NCBI GenBank assembly: GCA_019009955.1 | Contig: CM032228.1 | Location: forward strand, 221,191,001 to 221,255,000 | Length of the DNA stretch: 64,000 nucleotides | Source: Riptortus pedestris | Lineage: Eukaryota; Arthropoda; Insecta; Hemiptera; Alydidae | Direction of reading: 5' to 3' | Part shown: positions 23,683 through 35,690 of the stretch, one piece after another | How positions within the stretch are numbered: the first letter of the stretch is position 1 | Layout of the letters: the number at the start of each line of letters is the position of its first letter | The notes under the pieces: model-generated | What the model was told of the DNA's origin: nothing | Database searches by the model: none | The model's input: only the letters and a program-made list of their open reading frames with translations | Position numbers and translations under genes: made by a program

Positions 23683-24237
23683 AGTTCGTCACGCAGGTGC
23701 TGCGTAATTAGCTGATTTTCTAAGGTACCTAGAATTTACTTTATTACTAAAATCTAAATATGTCTCTTCATTAAAATCTTATTAATATTTACGAGACGAT
23801 ACCTTGCCAAAGCAAAACATGACAATCTTGCGATATTCGACTCTGTAAAGGACAAATAGTGGCTATCTAGTGAAGCTGGTACAACAGCGTACTCTTGTAC
23901 CTAGTACAAAAACATTATTCGAGTTACTTTTAATAATGGACAATTTTTATATTTCTATTTAATCTTCATATGCCCTCTCCCCTTGAGTCAATTCATGGCC
24001 ATTTATGAACTCGATCTTTCTTGCTGATTAAGTTCAAATATGATTTTTGGTTACTATATCTCGAAATTCCCGGCCACTTGAGAGAGAACAATCAATATAT
24101 ATTTCTATATAGCAAATTTCAAACTGACCTTGTTTGTGGCACTCTTTTAATATGATTTACAAAGACTTTCAGAAGGAACATTTACGAAATTTTAGCTTGT
24201 GAGCAATCTCAATACTTTTTCTAATGAAAACTGCTAA
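23683..24237 (-). mobile_element. old, diverged Helentron-like copy
   Basis: Left end 'gttcgtcacgcaggtgctgc', interior 'atgaactcgatctttct', and right end 'ctaatgaaaactgctaaaaa' in the correct order for a minus copy, with many substitutions and a foreign-looking middle. Confidence 0.65.
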
Positions 24238-24303
24238 AAAGAAACGGGCCTATTGTTTTTCTTCTTCTTGACAAAATCGTTTATTATTTTAAGTAAGCTT
24301 TAA

Positions 24304-24500
24304 CATAATTCATATCGAGAAAAAGTATAGTCAAATCGACAGTAATTATGGAGTTGTCACTTATTACATTTAAATGATTATTATTAAATGATTATTATTT
24401 ATTCCTCGTATTTGACCATAGTACAATAATGATATTATGGTAAATTTAAATTATGATTAAGCATGCATTAGGGGTTAGTAATTTCTATAATTTAGTACGT
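24304..24500 (+). repeat. direct repeat, copy A
   Basis: 'gagaaaaagtatagtcaaat' through 'gattaagcatgcattagggg' and 'ttagtaatttctataattt' recur at 25228-25446 about 925 bases downstream in the same orientation. Confidence 0.8.
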
Positions 24501-25227
24501 GTACTGAGTTCTGCTTTTCCAAAATAAATTATATACGTATTTCCCACCCGAAACATACTTCTCTGAAATGCTTTTTTAAAAATTTTATAAGCTATTAAAC
24601 GTAGGTTGAAATCATTGCTATACTTCAATGAACTTGTTACCTCTTTGTAGTTTAGACTACTCCATACTCATGAGTTTCCTTCTCAACATAGCGGATCGAG
24701 CGGATTATATTCTCTGGAAATCTATTAGTGTTAGAGAACGGAGCATCCCTATATGGTAGGCGGTGTAGAATACAGGTGTTTATCTACCTCCCACTGGTGG
24801 TATTTATTTAGCCTAATTGTTGATCTAGCCTGAGGGAGTGAGGAGTACTCAATACACTCGTGAATTGGAAGAGAAAGCAACATCAATGGCGCTACGCACA
24901 GAAGGGCCTGCATTGATTTCATTCTTATTTTGATAACAGCCTCTGCTATCAGTTTCTCATTGCCTAAACTCCTCCTAAAAACATTCCAAGGAATGAAAAC
25001 AGGAATACTGAGCACAGATGTATTCTTCACTCGTGTTTATAGGCTGAAGGCCGAAAGATGAAATACTTTCCTCAATAAACTAGTTAGCTAATGATTTACA
25101 CGAGTCTCACTCATCAAGAGTAATCTGTAAGAATTTAATGTTTCCTTAACCACATGACTTAGAGCACGCCTGTAACTGGATTGATGATGGCCTCCCTCAG
25201 TCAGCTGATCCATATCTCCCACAGCCA
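24501..25227. other. unique segment between direct repeats
   Basis: A minus-strand open frame (24749-25030, 93 codons) contains MKNTSVLSIPVFIPWNVF; no family recognised. 25195-25222 is inverted relative to 25493-25520 ('agatatggatcagctg'). Confidence 0.4.
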
Positions 25228-25446
25228 ACATAATTCATATTGAGAAAAAGTATAGTCAAATCGATAGTAATTATGGAGTTGTCATTTATTTTATTTAAAA
25301 AATTATATTTAATTAATTACTAGTTTAATAATATTGTAATGCTCGTATTTGTACAGAGCCCAATAATGATATTAATTGCAACAATATGATGATTTATATT
25401 GATTATAATTAAGCATGCATTAGGTGTTAGTAATTTCTATAATTTT
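25228..25446 (+). repeat. direct repeat, copy B
   Basis: Partner of 24304-24500, with extra AT-rich sequence in the middle. Confidence 0.8.
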
Positions 25447-26058
25447 ATATCGATTATTGTGTAATTTTTTAGGATATTGATTATGATAGCAGTGGCAGAT
25501 ATGGATCAGCTGGCTTTAAAAATGGGTGATGATTTAAGTTGGAGTCTATGTGAAAGTAATATACTTGTTCGTACGACGGCCAAAACTGCGTATTTTTCTA
25601 TAATCAAATCACTAGAGACAACCACAACCCACTGAATACGCCATATTTTGTTCTATACTCGAAACTTCATATATCCAGTACAACAGAGCCATCAAGAATA
25701 CATCCTGATTATATGATGTTTTGGGAAAACAGGACAAACAGTGAAATGCAAGTTGTTTGAATAAAAAGAAGTCTAACTTCCACAATGATTTATTTCAGTG
25801 ACAAAGTGGATTCCATGAAGCGAATCATCGTTCTTTGTCTATTGTAATATAAAACTTTAAGATCCCCACTTTCTTCATTAATGTTGTATATTAAATTATT
25901 AGGAGCAACTATTGCTGCAGTATTTTAAAGTAATTTGGTTCAACGTAAAGCATGTTTTTTTACATTGTTGACATAATAATTTATTGACTTTTCAAGCTGT
26001 GAAGAATTTTTAAAATATTAATATTTGGTTATAAAAAGATTATTTTAAAGTTTTATAG

Positions 26059-26060
<2 letters not shown>
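25447..26060. other. unassigned DNA
   Basis: Starts with the inverted partner of 25195-25222. Otherwise no signal. Confidence 0.45.

Positions 26061-26090
<30 letters not shown>
26061..26090. repeat. T30 homopolymer
   Basis: Uninterrupted run of 30 T after GGG. It could be the poly-A tail of a minus-strand retroposon, but no element body was recognised to its right. Confidence 0.9.
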
Positions 26091-26093
<3 letters not shown>

Positions 26094-27240
26094 GTAGTTT
26101 TAACTTATCTTCAATTTACTTTTATTGTAGTAGGGTAGTTTTTACTATAATTATGTGTTAACAGGGCGCTTTTGATAGAAGCTCTTTTTATCGCTGTACT
26201 AAAACATTATTGAGGACGTTTGGCCCTTTTTTTCCTTCTATGAAGTAAAAACAGTATTGAAATATCGAAAAATTACGGTTTTCAAATTTCAACGGAATTA
26301 TATTTTTATTACTCTCCCATAACCCGTTTTTAATAGTTTCCGCGTTGCCTGTACATATATATGTACGGATCTCCCATTGCTCGAAATTGGCTAGCTTTAG
26401 AATGCTGAAATTTCATATTTGGGATTGTTATTCTAATTCTGCACACGGGAGGAGAGGGATGTAGAGGATGGCTAAATAAAAATAAAATAAAATTTCTCCT
26501 TACATATTAGATATATAAAAAAAAATATTTGGAGCTTTCTTTTTTAACAGTAAAATACTTGTGATTTCGTAGACTTCCTCGCAGGGCTGAATTTTCTTCT
26601 TCTCCAATCCTGTTTTCCGCTCCAGCGGTCTTCTTTGTGCTAGTTTTCCGTAGCGCTACGGCTACCTTCTTCGGGCTAAACATCGTCACTTTTTTCGATC
26701 CGGGTGGGTTGCAGTCAGGGGACTAAATTATCATTTAGGAAATACGTCTAAATTAGGTGCTATGCCATTATTAGTTCCGATGGATTGGAATGATAATATC
26801 GTATATTGCTTCCAGATGAAAATTTATTTATTTAATTCAATAGCAGAACAAGGAAGACAACATTTTTCATTCAAACAACCTGCAGTATATCACTTCCATC
26901 CGAGATACCAACTTTGAGTATTAAAATAATATTTCTAAACCTTACCTCCAGTTTTCTTTCACTAGTAATGCGGTTAATTCTTCGTTTGCCACGTTGTTTG
27001 CCAGACGAATAATTAACACGCCAATCCTACAGAAGCAGACAGGAATAGTACTGCAGTAGAATAATACAGGCTGGGGACGACTTGGGTAAGGGATTGTGAA
27101 GGTAAGGGGCAAGAAATAGAAGCAGTGTAACCACAGAAGGGACCTTGGTTTAATGTGGCAGTGCCGCTCTCAAATCTTCTTTATAATAACAAAGAGTAAA
27201 CAAAAATTAAAAAAAAGAAATTATTTGTACCTCAGTTGTC
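26091..27240. other. mostly unassigned, with repeat copy 2 at 26265-26435
   Basis: 26265-26435 aligns loosely with 20935-21085 ('ttcaacggaattat', 'attactctcccataacccg', 'atttgggattgtta'). A minus frame at 26507-26689 is rich in Lys, Thr and Glu without a known domain. 27000-27180 has balanced composition and no recognised family. Confidence 0.4.
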
Positions 27241-27425
27241 CTGTTTAATTGAGTTTGGTTATCTTCAGGTTACCGCCCTTTTTATGCAAGGGGGGGGGTT
27301 TATTTAGGGAGTTTAAAACTAAGTAAATCCCTATTGTCCACACGGGAATCAGTACAACTCTAGTTTGACCGAAAGAATTAAAACCAACACCTTAAGTCAC
27401 ATGGTTACCTGCTGGCATTGCTAAA
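27241..27425 (-). repeat. SINE copy, diverged
   Basis: 'tcttcaggttaccgccc' then 'cacacgggaatcagtacaac' and 'aagtcacatggttacctg' follow the order of minus-strand SINE copies, with a G9 run in the body. Confidence 0.65.
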
Positions 27426-27640
27426 TCTGCATGTCTCACTAATTTATTTTTACCTTTAAGAACGAATAATGTTTGTAATAAGAACAAAAACCTATCATGT
27501 TTTTTAATATTTTCTTAATCAATCGAATATCCAACAAAAGGCTTTGAGTTGCGAATGGTTAGGAACATAACCTAAAATAAGTTACATAGGTCTACCCAAT
27601 CATAATGAGATCTCTCAATGCCAATAAGCAAAAATAAGTT

Positions 27641-27732
27641 AATATTATTTATTAACGTCTCTTTGTGCTACTAGGGCTAATCGGAACGAATCATCTACAG
27701 GTAACTACTCTTTTCTAACCAGATGACTCTAG
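27641..27732 (-). repeat. SINE 3' fragment
   Basis: 'tatttattaacgtctctttg', 'gctaatcggaacga' and 'ctacaggtaactactctttt' match the tail half. Confidence 0.7.
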
Positions 27733-28620
27733 GCTTACGTAGAGCTGTTATGAACAGTGTAGTAGCTGGCATTGTAGGTGTTAATACTAAAAGTCAAGAT
27801 GTTTGGGAGCGTTAATTACTCAACAAATTTCTACTATTTAGTGGCAGAGTCGCGAAGCTCAGAATAAATAAACAATATGTTAAAACACCTCACCCAAATA
27901 TGTAACTCCAAAGGTAAAATGATGTGAACAAATGTGATTTACTCACGAAACATAACACACGGCATACACATGAATATATAGTAGGAACACTCAGAAAGTG
28001 TAAAAATGGATATTAAAAAGTAAGGTAAATATTCATGATGTAAGGCCCAGATATTCTTGAATAAACATTCAAATCCGTAGCCGGGCTTAGTCCATAAATG
28101 AAAACAGTTTTAACATAATGAATTTGTTCACTTGAATAAATACATGGAAAGGTTAAATTACGATTTGATGAGTTTAAAAAGCAAAAAAGTTAAAGGCTTT
28201 TATAAGACTTTTGGGCCACGGCTTTAGCATTATGCAGATTAGGTTCCGTCGAGAAAGCCAAAAGAAAAAGTTATTTTCTTTTAAAACTCCACCATTGAGA
28301 TGAGCTCATATTACCAGAAGAAATTCCTACTAACCGAATGAACTTGTCACTTCGGCTTTAAAAGAGTCTTTACCGATTTCTTTGACATTCAATTTATCTG
28401 GTGTTGAGTTTTTAAACTACCAAATTGATTGTTTGGCTCAGTGTATGTTTCAATACAGTGCTTCTAATAATACGCCTTGCAATCCATTGCAGATTGCAGA
28501 TTTTTGATGATTTGGTTTGACCCTGGATGGTCCGGACATTTCAATTGGTCTGATAATTTTACAAAAACCACACCTAAAGCGTATAGTTGCTTAGCTTTTG
28601 TGAACCCATAAGACATTATC
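27733..28620. other. unassigned DNA
   Basis: No recognised family; no convincing open frame. Confidence 0.45.
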
Positions 28621-28625
28621 ATTTT

Positions 28626-29338
28626 AGCAGATTTCCCTTAAGGGAAATCAGCTATTGAGGTTGTACTCATGACGGAATTTTCGACTTTTTTCTTCAAATG
28701 TCCATCGATCCTACCTAGTAGATGACGAAAATGAGGTCCGTTCAAAACTGTATATATATATCTATATATATATATATATATATCTATCTATATATTTGTC
28801 TGTTACCGCTCTAGCGGTCGCAATTTTTGTTTGATCCTTACCAAACTTCATATTTAAGCGTTTTATGTAAAAAGAAAGATCAAGTTCGTTAACGGCTGAA
28901 ATCGGACCAGTGGGAGGGGGGGTTTAGAGGGGAGGATTTTCGAAAATTCGAAATATCTCCGTTACTATACGTCGGATCAAAAGATTGTATAGAACCAATC
29001 TTATTGCAAATTAAATTTACTATAAATATTGTTCTATATATTAATTCTCTATCTTGAATATTAACCGAGATATTTGCATTTGTATTCTGCGTGTCACCAA
29101 TAGGCTATGTTCGGATTTTCCGACGAGAGCTCTGGCGGCCGTTTCCATAACTATCGTCCCTCGTGAATCGGTTTAGAGGTTATGTTAACTGTTAGAAACT
29201 ACTGGGTTATTACGCCCTAAATAATGTTTTTTAGGTTTCGAGGTTTCTTACTACTACAGTTGTTATTAAGCAGATTTCTCCATTGTAAAACTTCACGTGG
29301 GAAATCTGCTTAGTTTACGCAGCCCCTGCGTGACGGAC
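28626..29338 (+). mobile_element. Helentron/HINE-like element, intact reference copy
   Basis: Seen: flanking T4 on both sides. The left end AGCAGATTTCCCTTAAGGG is the arm of a perfect 20-bp palindrome. Then come 'cgatcctacctagtagatg', a TA tract at 28751-28797, 'gctctagcggtcgcaattt', 'gctgaaatcggaccagtggg', 'ccgagatatttgcattt' and 'gctctggcggccg'. The right end repeats GGGAAATCTGCT in inverted orientation, followed by a CGCAG-CCC-CTGCG hairpin and TGACGGAC. Known: Helentrons and their non-autonomous HINE/DINE-1 relatives have asymmetric terminal inverted repeats, a 3' hairpin, T-rich targets and often microsatellites. Inference: non-autonomous rolling-circle element. No Rep/helicase partner is in this window. 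Confidence 0.8.
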
Positions 29339-29458
29339 TTTTATTATTATCATAAGATGAAATTACAGGACTCACTACCAGCTAAAAATTTATTCAGCAC
29401 AAAGGCCAACGTTTATAAATCAAATAAAGGGTTAGAACCGCCAATATAAATGATACTA

Positions 29459-29988
29459 TTGTCATACCTCTCGGTGGAGACCGTCGTCACTGGCTGATGG
29501 TTGAGTACCGCTGGCAAGCGCTTTCGATGCGATGGCATCATCTTCAAGCCTGTCAATAGTTGTACTGAGTTGGTTGTCCGTCAGTCAGTGGGTTTTATGC
29601 TCTGTTCACCGTATTAGTTATTTACGTTTAGTCCAGATCTGTTTACTCACCATTAAGATCTGTCAAACGAGGGATGTTGATGTTCAGGTAAATTGTTTTC
29701 GTGTGGTGGGTTGTTTACGTTTTAAATCGAGATCTGTTTACTTACCACTCAGATCTGTCAACGGGTTGTGTTGGTGTTCAGGTCATGTTATGTGTGGTGG
29801 GTTTGTTTCGTTTGACAGATCTTAGTGGTAAGTAAACAGATCTGGACTAAACGTAAACAACTAATACGGTGAACAGAGCATAAACCCACTGACTGGCGGA
29901 CAACCAACTCAGTACAACTATTGCCATCGCTTGCCAGCGGTACTCAACCAACAGGCAGTGACGACGGTCTCCACCGATAGGTATGACA
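29459..29988. mobile_element. Penelope-like terminal repeats, head-to-head
   Basis: 29459-29668 (minus) and 29810-29988 (plus) are inverted copies of the sequence downstream of the GIY-YIG frame at 52090-52310: 'gacagatcttagtggtaagt', 'ccaactcagtacaactat', 'gcttgccagcggtactcaac' and 'aggtatgacaa'. The centre carries further partial copies of 'agatctgtttactta'. Such inverted terminal structures are known for Penelope-like elements. No coding part is present. Confidence 0.65.
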
Positions 29989-30611
29989 ACGGTTATGTTG
30001 ATTTCCTCCCTTCCGGTGTGGTTCGTCTCACGTCAGCCCAATTGTCCGAAACACTTATATTTCCATGCTTAAAGAACGTACGTGACACTGAATTGAGAAA
30101 ACGAGTGGCACCGCTAAAGCCAGGAAATGATACGAGGAATTAAAACTGGACTTATTGAAAAGACTTTAAATAAAGAAGGATCACATAAATTATAATGTAT
30201 TAATCACTGAGTTATAGGAAAAGGAAGTGCATACCAAATGCGCCCCTAATGGTGTTTGAAGGAAAACGCACCCATGAAGTTGAATCAGAAAATGATGAGA
30301 ATGATCTATCTAACTCGATAGATATTACTATGCTAGAAAGAACTATACTAATTTGGCTATTTACTTTATAAATAAAACTCTTTTTAATTTCTTCGATCAC
30401 ATTCTCTAGGCAGCCATTACTAAATGACGAAGACTTTAAAGTTTCGCTCTTGGACAACTATGGCTGGATTTTATTTGGCTAAGTTATTTTTATTTAATCA
30501 TGATATAGTGAATATGAAATCGCATTATAATAGTTAATGCGGTTTAATTCTGGACTCTTATATTTTAGAACTTCAATTTATTTTTGACCTCATATTTATG
30601 AAGCACCGAGA
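29989..30611. other. unassigned DNA
   Basis: 29990-30150 is balanced in composition and continues the plus open frame from 29931 (to 30143) without a known domain. The minus frame at 30212-30457 is Ser-rich and unrecognised. Confidence 0.4.
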
Positions 30612-30690
30612 ATGGCCATATAGATAGATATATAGATTTACTGGCTAATATATACATATTTTAGCCTGAGTCTGGCCCATTTAGTGATAG
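30612..30690 (-). repeat. LINE 3' tail, inverted
   Basis: The minus strand reads 'gggccagactcaggctaaaa' and ends in a (TATC/TA)n stretch (30620-30640). It matches the tails at 20430-20480 and 21650-21717. Confidence 0.55.
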
Positions 30691-30715
30691 TAATCTTACT
30701 AATAATATACAAAAA

Positions 30716-30719
<4 letters not shown>

Positions 30720-30756
<37 letters not shown>
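30720..30756. repeat. (TA)n microsatellite
   Basis: TA repeat of about 37 bp outside recognised elements. Confidence 0.95.
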
Positions 30757-30758
<2 letters not shown>

Positions 30759-30894
30759 AGAACTAGTGGCATAATATTAACCAACTATATACAATAAAAT
30801 AATACATTTTTTAAAATTATTTTTTTCATGTAGTACTCAAACTTCTAAAATTCTTTATAACTTATGACAGGCTATATTTATTTTATGAGAATGC

Positions 30895-30896
<2 letters not shown>

Positions 30897-30948
<52 letters not shown>
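30897..30948. repeat. (TA)n microsatellite
   Basis: TA repeat of about 52 bp, preceded by GCCCA and followed by TTGTATATTTCC. Confidence 0.95.
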
Positions 30949-30951
<3 letters not shown>

Positions 30952-32289
30952 ATATTTCCCCGCTATATATGTCATCGTCATGATTTTCATATGTTGAAGA
31001 TTTAAAATCCTATATCTATCTTTTGGAGAGGTGAGATTTATTAATTGATCTACTCAATCAAGTTTGACGTTTTCATTTAAATATATTAAGTTGATAGAAT
31101 ACTTTTGAGTTAAAAGTAAATTGATTAATTATGACTATTCATGAAAATTTCTGATTTAAAATTAAAACAATTATTTTTATAAACTTTTTTTATGATAAAT
31201 TAAGAATAAATTCAGACAGTACTTACTTTATGTCCTAGGCAGTATTGTAAAAATTTAGCCATTCGGATAGCGTCACCATTTCGGTTGTGTCAATTGTACC
31301 TGTATCTTTTCTGCAAACTGGGATTTATGATTGACAACGATTTCGTACAATTAATTTTAAGTGAAGGTTATTGGACATAGGAATAATTGAAACTCAAAAA
31401 GTTATTTTTTTTAAGGAATTAAACGCCCCGTGGGTTTTGGTGTCATCGCTCTATTAGCTTTAACTTCAAGAAGCAGAGGTTATGGTCTTAATGGGATATT
31501 TAGAGTTTATAGAAGAAAAATAGCGTAATTCACTATTCATTTTAGTATAATATATTTCGAGGGAATCCCTTCTTAAGAAAGGAATAAGAGATGATTTTTT
31601 TTACGAAATGTTTCCCAGACCTACGGTTCTTTTACTGAATTTTTTATGTAGTTATTTTGTTTAATTTACAATTTATTTTTTAATCCTTGCCAATTAGCGT
31701 GAATACTTATATTTTTTTTTTTTTGGCTGGGATCTAATCGAAAATTTATAAAAGTGATTATTTTTTATGCAAATAGGCCATCTCGAGGCTTTTTGTTTCA
31801 CTTGTCACAAACTATTCAGAGATTCACATTGTATTAAAACAATTAGAGAAAACTATGAGAGCTTTGACCTTAGCGACGAGTTTTGTCATTTAATTCACGA
31901 CTGTTCTCGGAGCGCTGACTCCTTGTGAAGAAATAATGGCGACAATTACCGGGGAACCGAGGACCAGTGACATTTATAATTGAAGCAATTGTCTTAATGT
32001 ACTTCTTCCTTTCTTAGAGGTGACAGGCAGGAATTAGAAAAGAAAATGACTTTCCACTTAAAATTGCGCTTGCATGTTTCAAATTTGTAATTTATACAAC
32101 TCATTCAAGAAGTGGGGAAAAAAAAAGAAACAATGTGCAATTTCGGACGCAACCAATAATTCTAGGGTCGTTAACCTTAAACATTAGTTCAACAGGAAAT
32201 GCATTTTATTTAAAATAATAGTAATTATTTTATTAGTATTGATTTCCTCAGTTTCTTTTTCCATTTATAATGGATTAATAAGAAATGAA
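30949..32289. other. apparently single-copy DNA
   Basis: No repeat family from the window is present. 31850-31990 is less AT-rich and contains 'ttgaagcaattgtcttaatg'. Nothing coding was recognised. Confidence 0.45.
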
Positions 32290-32490
32290 CAATTTATTTT
32301 AATTAGAAAAGGTTTCACTCTATGCGGTGATCGGTTAATCGGAATGGACTATCTAATGAGCCAGGAATGTTTCACTAAAGATTTTAACTCCTGGGTTTTA
32401 TCGACAAATAATTAGATTTTACTGTCCATGTTGGAATTGAACCCGCCATTCAAATTAGTGTCGATTATTAAGAGCGACTATACATTTAAT
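32290..32490 (-). repeat. old SINE copy
   Basis: 'gttaatcggaatggactatc', 'tgagccaggaatg', 'tgtccatgttggaattgaac' and 'ccgcc' follow the SINE order on the minus strand with heavy divergence. Confidence 0.5.
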
Positions 32491-33272
32491 GGAAAACTGT
32501 TACGAACTTTCTTATGGTCATTCGTAGTGAAGTCAAAAAGTAGGTTGCAAGTGTCGTATTCGAGTAATTGATTATTCATTTTGAACGCAGACAAGTCTTA
32601 AGAAGTTCCCTTACACGCTGAAAGGAATAAATATAATAAACTCAATCATTAAATGTTATTGCATATATCCTTAAACCGTGTAATCGTGTCTATCTACACT
32701 TGTAATGTTAAACTGTTGTAACATAGATACCATATTCTAATCAAAGTGGACGATTGAAAAGTCGCACTCTAATCATATGGAATTTCAGAAATAAATACGT
32801 TTTCTTCAGGGTTTTAGTGGGGGGGGGCACACAGAGTCAAGTACCAAACTAAGAATGATTGCTATAGAGGCAAAATAATATCGCTTTCCCATAAAGTCCA
32901 GCTGTTTCCCATAAATATTACCAGAATCCTATGGCAACGTAAACATAGGTTTTAAAAAGATTCCCAATTGTTCCAACTGTCTAAAACAACTGTAAACACA
33001 CCTATCATAGCTATAAATTAAAGAAGATGCGATAGTAATAAAAGTACTTTGTAATTCTTAAAAATATTGTTCAGAACTAGTAAAAATATTTTTCAGATAA
33101 TCGTCCAATATGCCGTGTAGCTTTTAATTGAAGATTAAGCGTGCACGGACGGGAAATTATCATTTAGTAAGGTCATTGCTTATTTATTTAATAATCTTCG
33201 GCATTCGGACTTCGGATCAAAATATTGCTTTCAAATTAACACATTTCTGCGAAAGGAGTAAATTATTTAACA
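32491..33272. other. unassigned DNA
   Basis: Contains a G9 run at about 32819. No recognised family. Confidence 0.45.
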
Positions 33273-33470
33273 ATGAACAAATATCATTATCCCGTTTCTA
33301 ATTATGTAAATGTATTCACGAGTAAATCGTATTTTATCAAATGGAAGAACACGTATATCCTCGAACAATTATTAAATATGACCTCATCAAAAGGCAATGT
33401 TGTAATTGTAGGAGATTTTAAATCTGTAATATGCGAAGGTCATATTGGCGAAAAAACAACTTGGAAATAA
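33273..33470 (+). pseudogene. possible LINE endonuclease fragment
   Basis: LLNMTSSKGNVVIVGDFKSV resembles the 'hhh-GDF-N' block of the APE-type endonuclease of LINEs, with Lys in place of the usual Asn. It lies on the same strand as the LINE C-terminus 1.2 kb downstream and may be part of the same old insertion. Weak. Confidence 0.35.
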
Positions 33471-34235
33471 ATAATAACAATAATAATTGTATTAAATAAG
33501 AAATTGTAGCCTTTAGGCTACGATATATTCATATAATGATTACCTCCAAAGAAGTAAAATCAATGTCCATATATATGCCATTTCACCAACAATAAGTAAA
33601 CATAGCAGTATTTATAGAAATAACATCAATCACATTATTTCCATTTTTCTTATTAATGGTGAAACCGTATTTATTTGTCACACATATATTTGTCTATATA
33701 TGTGTATAACAAATATTGTTCTAGTCGAATCCTAACTTTAAAATAGGACTCCTGTAAACAGTGAAAAATTAATTGAAGTGAATAAACTCACGTATGTGGT
33801 TTTTTTTTTACAATTATTAGGACATTCTATAGTAATATAACTGACATAGTTACTATGAATACTGTTTTATTATTTTATTAATTTTTCTAAGGAAATTCTA
33901 AAACATTAATTGAGGCCTCCCTGTTTCAGATATCCTTGTTGAGGAAGTATAGTACTATCCTAATACACATTTTGGTGGAAGCCACTAAAATGAATTCCAT
34001 CACTGTAAACTCAAACAAATCGAGAAATATTTTACTGTCTTTCATTTTCCCATATTCGGAAATAGAGGTAGATAAAAAATAAACAACTGGTGTCCCATTA
34101 GTTTCCAGTAAAACTGACCTTTCTTCTTGAGTGAATTTTCTCTGAACACTAGGATGGTTTATCCCTGCCACCATTTTACTAAAGAAACTACTAATAATAG
34201 CCTATATTACTTGAGGTAAGTACCCCTCACAGGTT
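33471..34235. other. unassigned DNA
   Basis: AT-rich; a minus frame at 33926-34174 is not recognised. If 33273-33470 and 34690-35193 are one LINE, this is its decayed or deleted middle. Confidence 0.4.
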
Positions 34236-34312
34236 AGTTAGTACTAATAGACGTCCACTTGTAGTAATTGGGCTCCTTATTCCGTCTACCCGGTAGTTAC
34301 CTGTATTTTTTT
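34236..34312 (-). repeat. SINE 3' fragment
   Basis: 'gacgtccacttgtagtaatt' through 'cggtagttacctg' matches the tail of minus-strand copies. 34313-34689 to its right shows no recognised content. Confidence 0.5.
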
Positions 34313-34689
34313 TCTTTTCATCCAAGATATTCTGTCTTTTTCTCTCAACGAAAAAGAAGCACTAACCACCACAATTTATCAATTAAGTAACCACTAAGTA
34401 AATTAACCAAACCGGTAAAAGTTGGAGAGTAGTCCGGGATGTTTAGTGCGTTTTATGTTCTACAAGGACCATTTAGATATTATTATCTATCCAGTATAAA
34501 TAAATAATTGTATTTTACATTATTTAGTCTGTTCGCCTTATTATAAGAGATGAACATAAATAAACACAGTATTGTAAAGGATAACCATTTTAATAAAGGA
34601 AATAAATAAATTTATTCCATGGCGGAGCTTTAACTATGTAAATTATTTAAAGAAAATATATCCTAATAGATCTCGTCAGTATATGCCCC

Positions 34690-35193
34690 CACATTGTGCT
34701 AGGGACTCCACAAAGCAATGAGTAAATATTCTATTGGCACAAAAATTATTGTTATTTGTTTACGTCCACAAACACACCACATTGCACCAACGATTGAAAT
34801 TGACAAACATCCAGAATTAACAACAAAATTGACTATTACTGGCATAACTAAGATAACACCAGCAGTCCTCAACAAGATAGTACAAACAAAAATACTCAAA
34901 GGCTGGCAAACTGTAGGAAATAAAACGCAATGTTACAGGATGGTCAATGAGATAATAATTGGATTCAAGAAGATGCCAATTTTTCCTGACGAGTCTACGT
35001 ATAATGAACAAAAAAAACCAGCAGTACTCATTACAACGATGGATTAACTATAAAACACCTACTAGCAGAATGCAGATTTCGAACTTACTTAAACATTCCA
35101 CATGACTTGAACGAACTACTGGCTGAGGGTAGCCCACATATTGCCATTATTCTGACATATTTTAAAACTATTGGGCAGTTTGACAATATTTAA
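34690..35193 (+). pseudogene. LINE C-terminus, RNase H-like region
   Basis: After a frame-shifted upstream part (ILKGWQTVGNKTQ, KKMPIFPDESTYNEQ), the plus frame from 35045 reads LTIKHLLAECRFRTYLNIP, then DLNELLAEGSPHIAI and LTYFKTIGQFDNI, then a stop. 'LT..HLL.EC..R' near the end of the second ORF is typical of LINEs that carry an RNase H domain. Degraded; no poly-A seen. Confidence 0.65.
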
Positions 35194-35504
35194 TTTAATA
35201 TTTTAAAATTGTTAGTGTGTGAGAGAGATGTTTAAAAGTTTTGTATTTCCTTTTCTTTTTTTTTATGAATAGTAATTGTTTCTGAGTTACTAAAGTTTCT
35301 TTTCACTTATTTATTTATCACCCTTTTTTAGTTCTAAGTTGTGTTCAAGTTTCTTGTTTCTTTTAGTGTTTTGTGTCCCGTTCCCTTAGATTTGTTCTTT
35401 ATATTATTTTGTGTTTGTCCATTTATTGTTATTTTGTTTACTGGTTTTGGTTTCCTTCCACCCACCTTTAAGAAGCGTCATGTCGCCATAGTTACGGAGC
35501 TCTG

Positions 35505-35690
35505 TATAATAAATAAAAATAACTCCCACTTTGCAGTGGTGAGGCAAAGCGTTATTTACAGGTTACCACCTTTTTCTACATTTCAATTTAGTGAGTTCAT
35601 CATTGATCCTATTGCCAGCTCAGGAATTGAACCCGTGACTCTTTGTTTTTTAAGAACTACGCCATTACTTATTCGGTTAATGTTAACTGA
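35505..35690 (-). repeat. old SINE copy
   Basis: 'gttatttacaggttaccacc' then 'tttagtgagttcatcattga', 'aggaattgaacccgtg' and 'ttcggttaatgttaac' in SINE order on the minus strand. 35194-35504 to the left is T-rich without recognised content. Confidence 0.55.

Noticed and set aside
28626..29338. Classification as a cut-and-paste MITE
   Set aside because: Inverted repeats are offset at one end, a hairpin ends the other, and no clear duplication beyond Ts is seen, so a Helentron-type interpretation fits better.
34699..35011. Minus-strand frames overlapping the LINE C-terminus
   Set aside because: The plus strand has the LINE motifs; the minus frames have no recognisable content.
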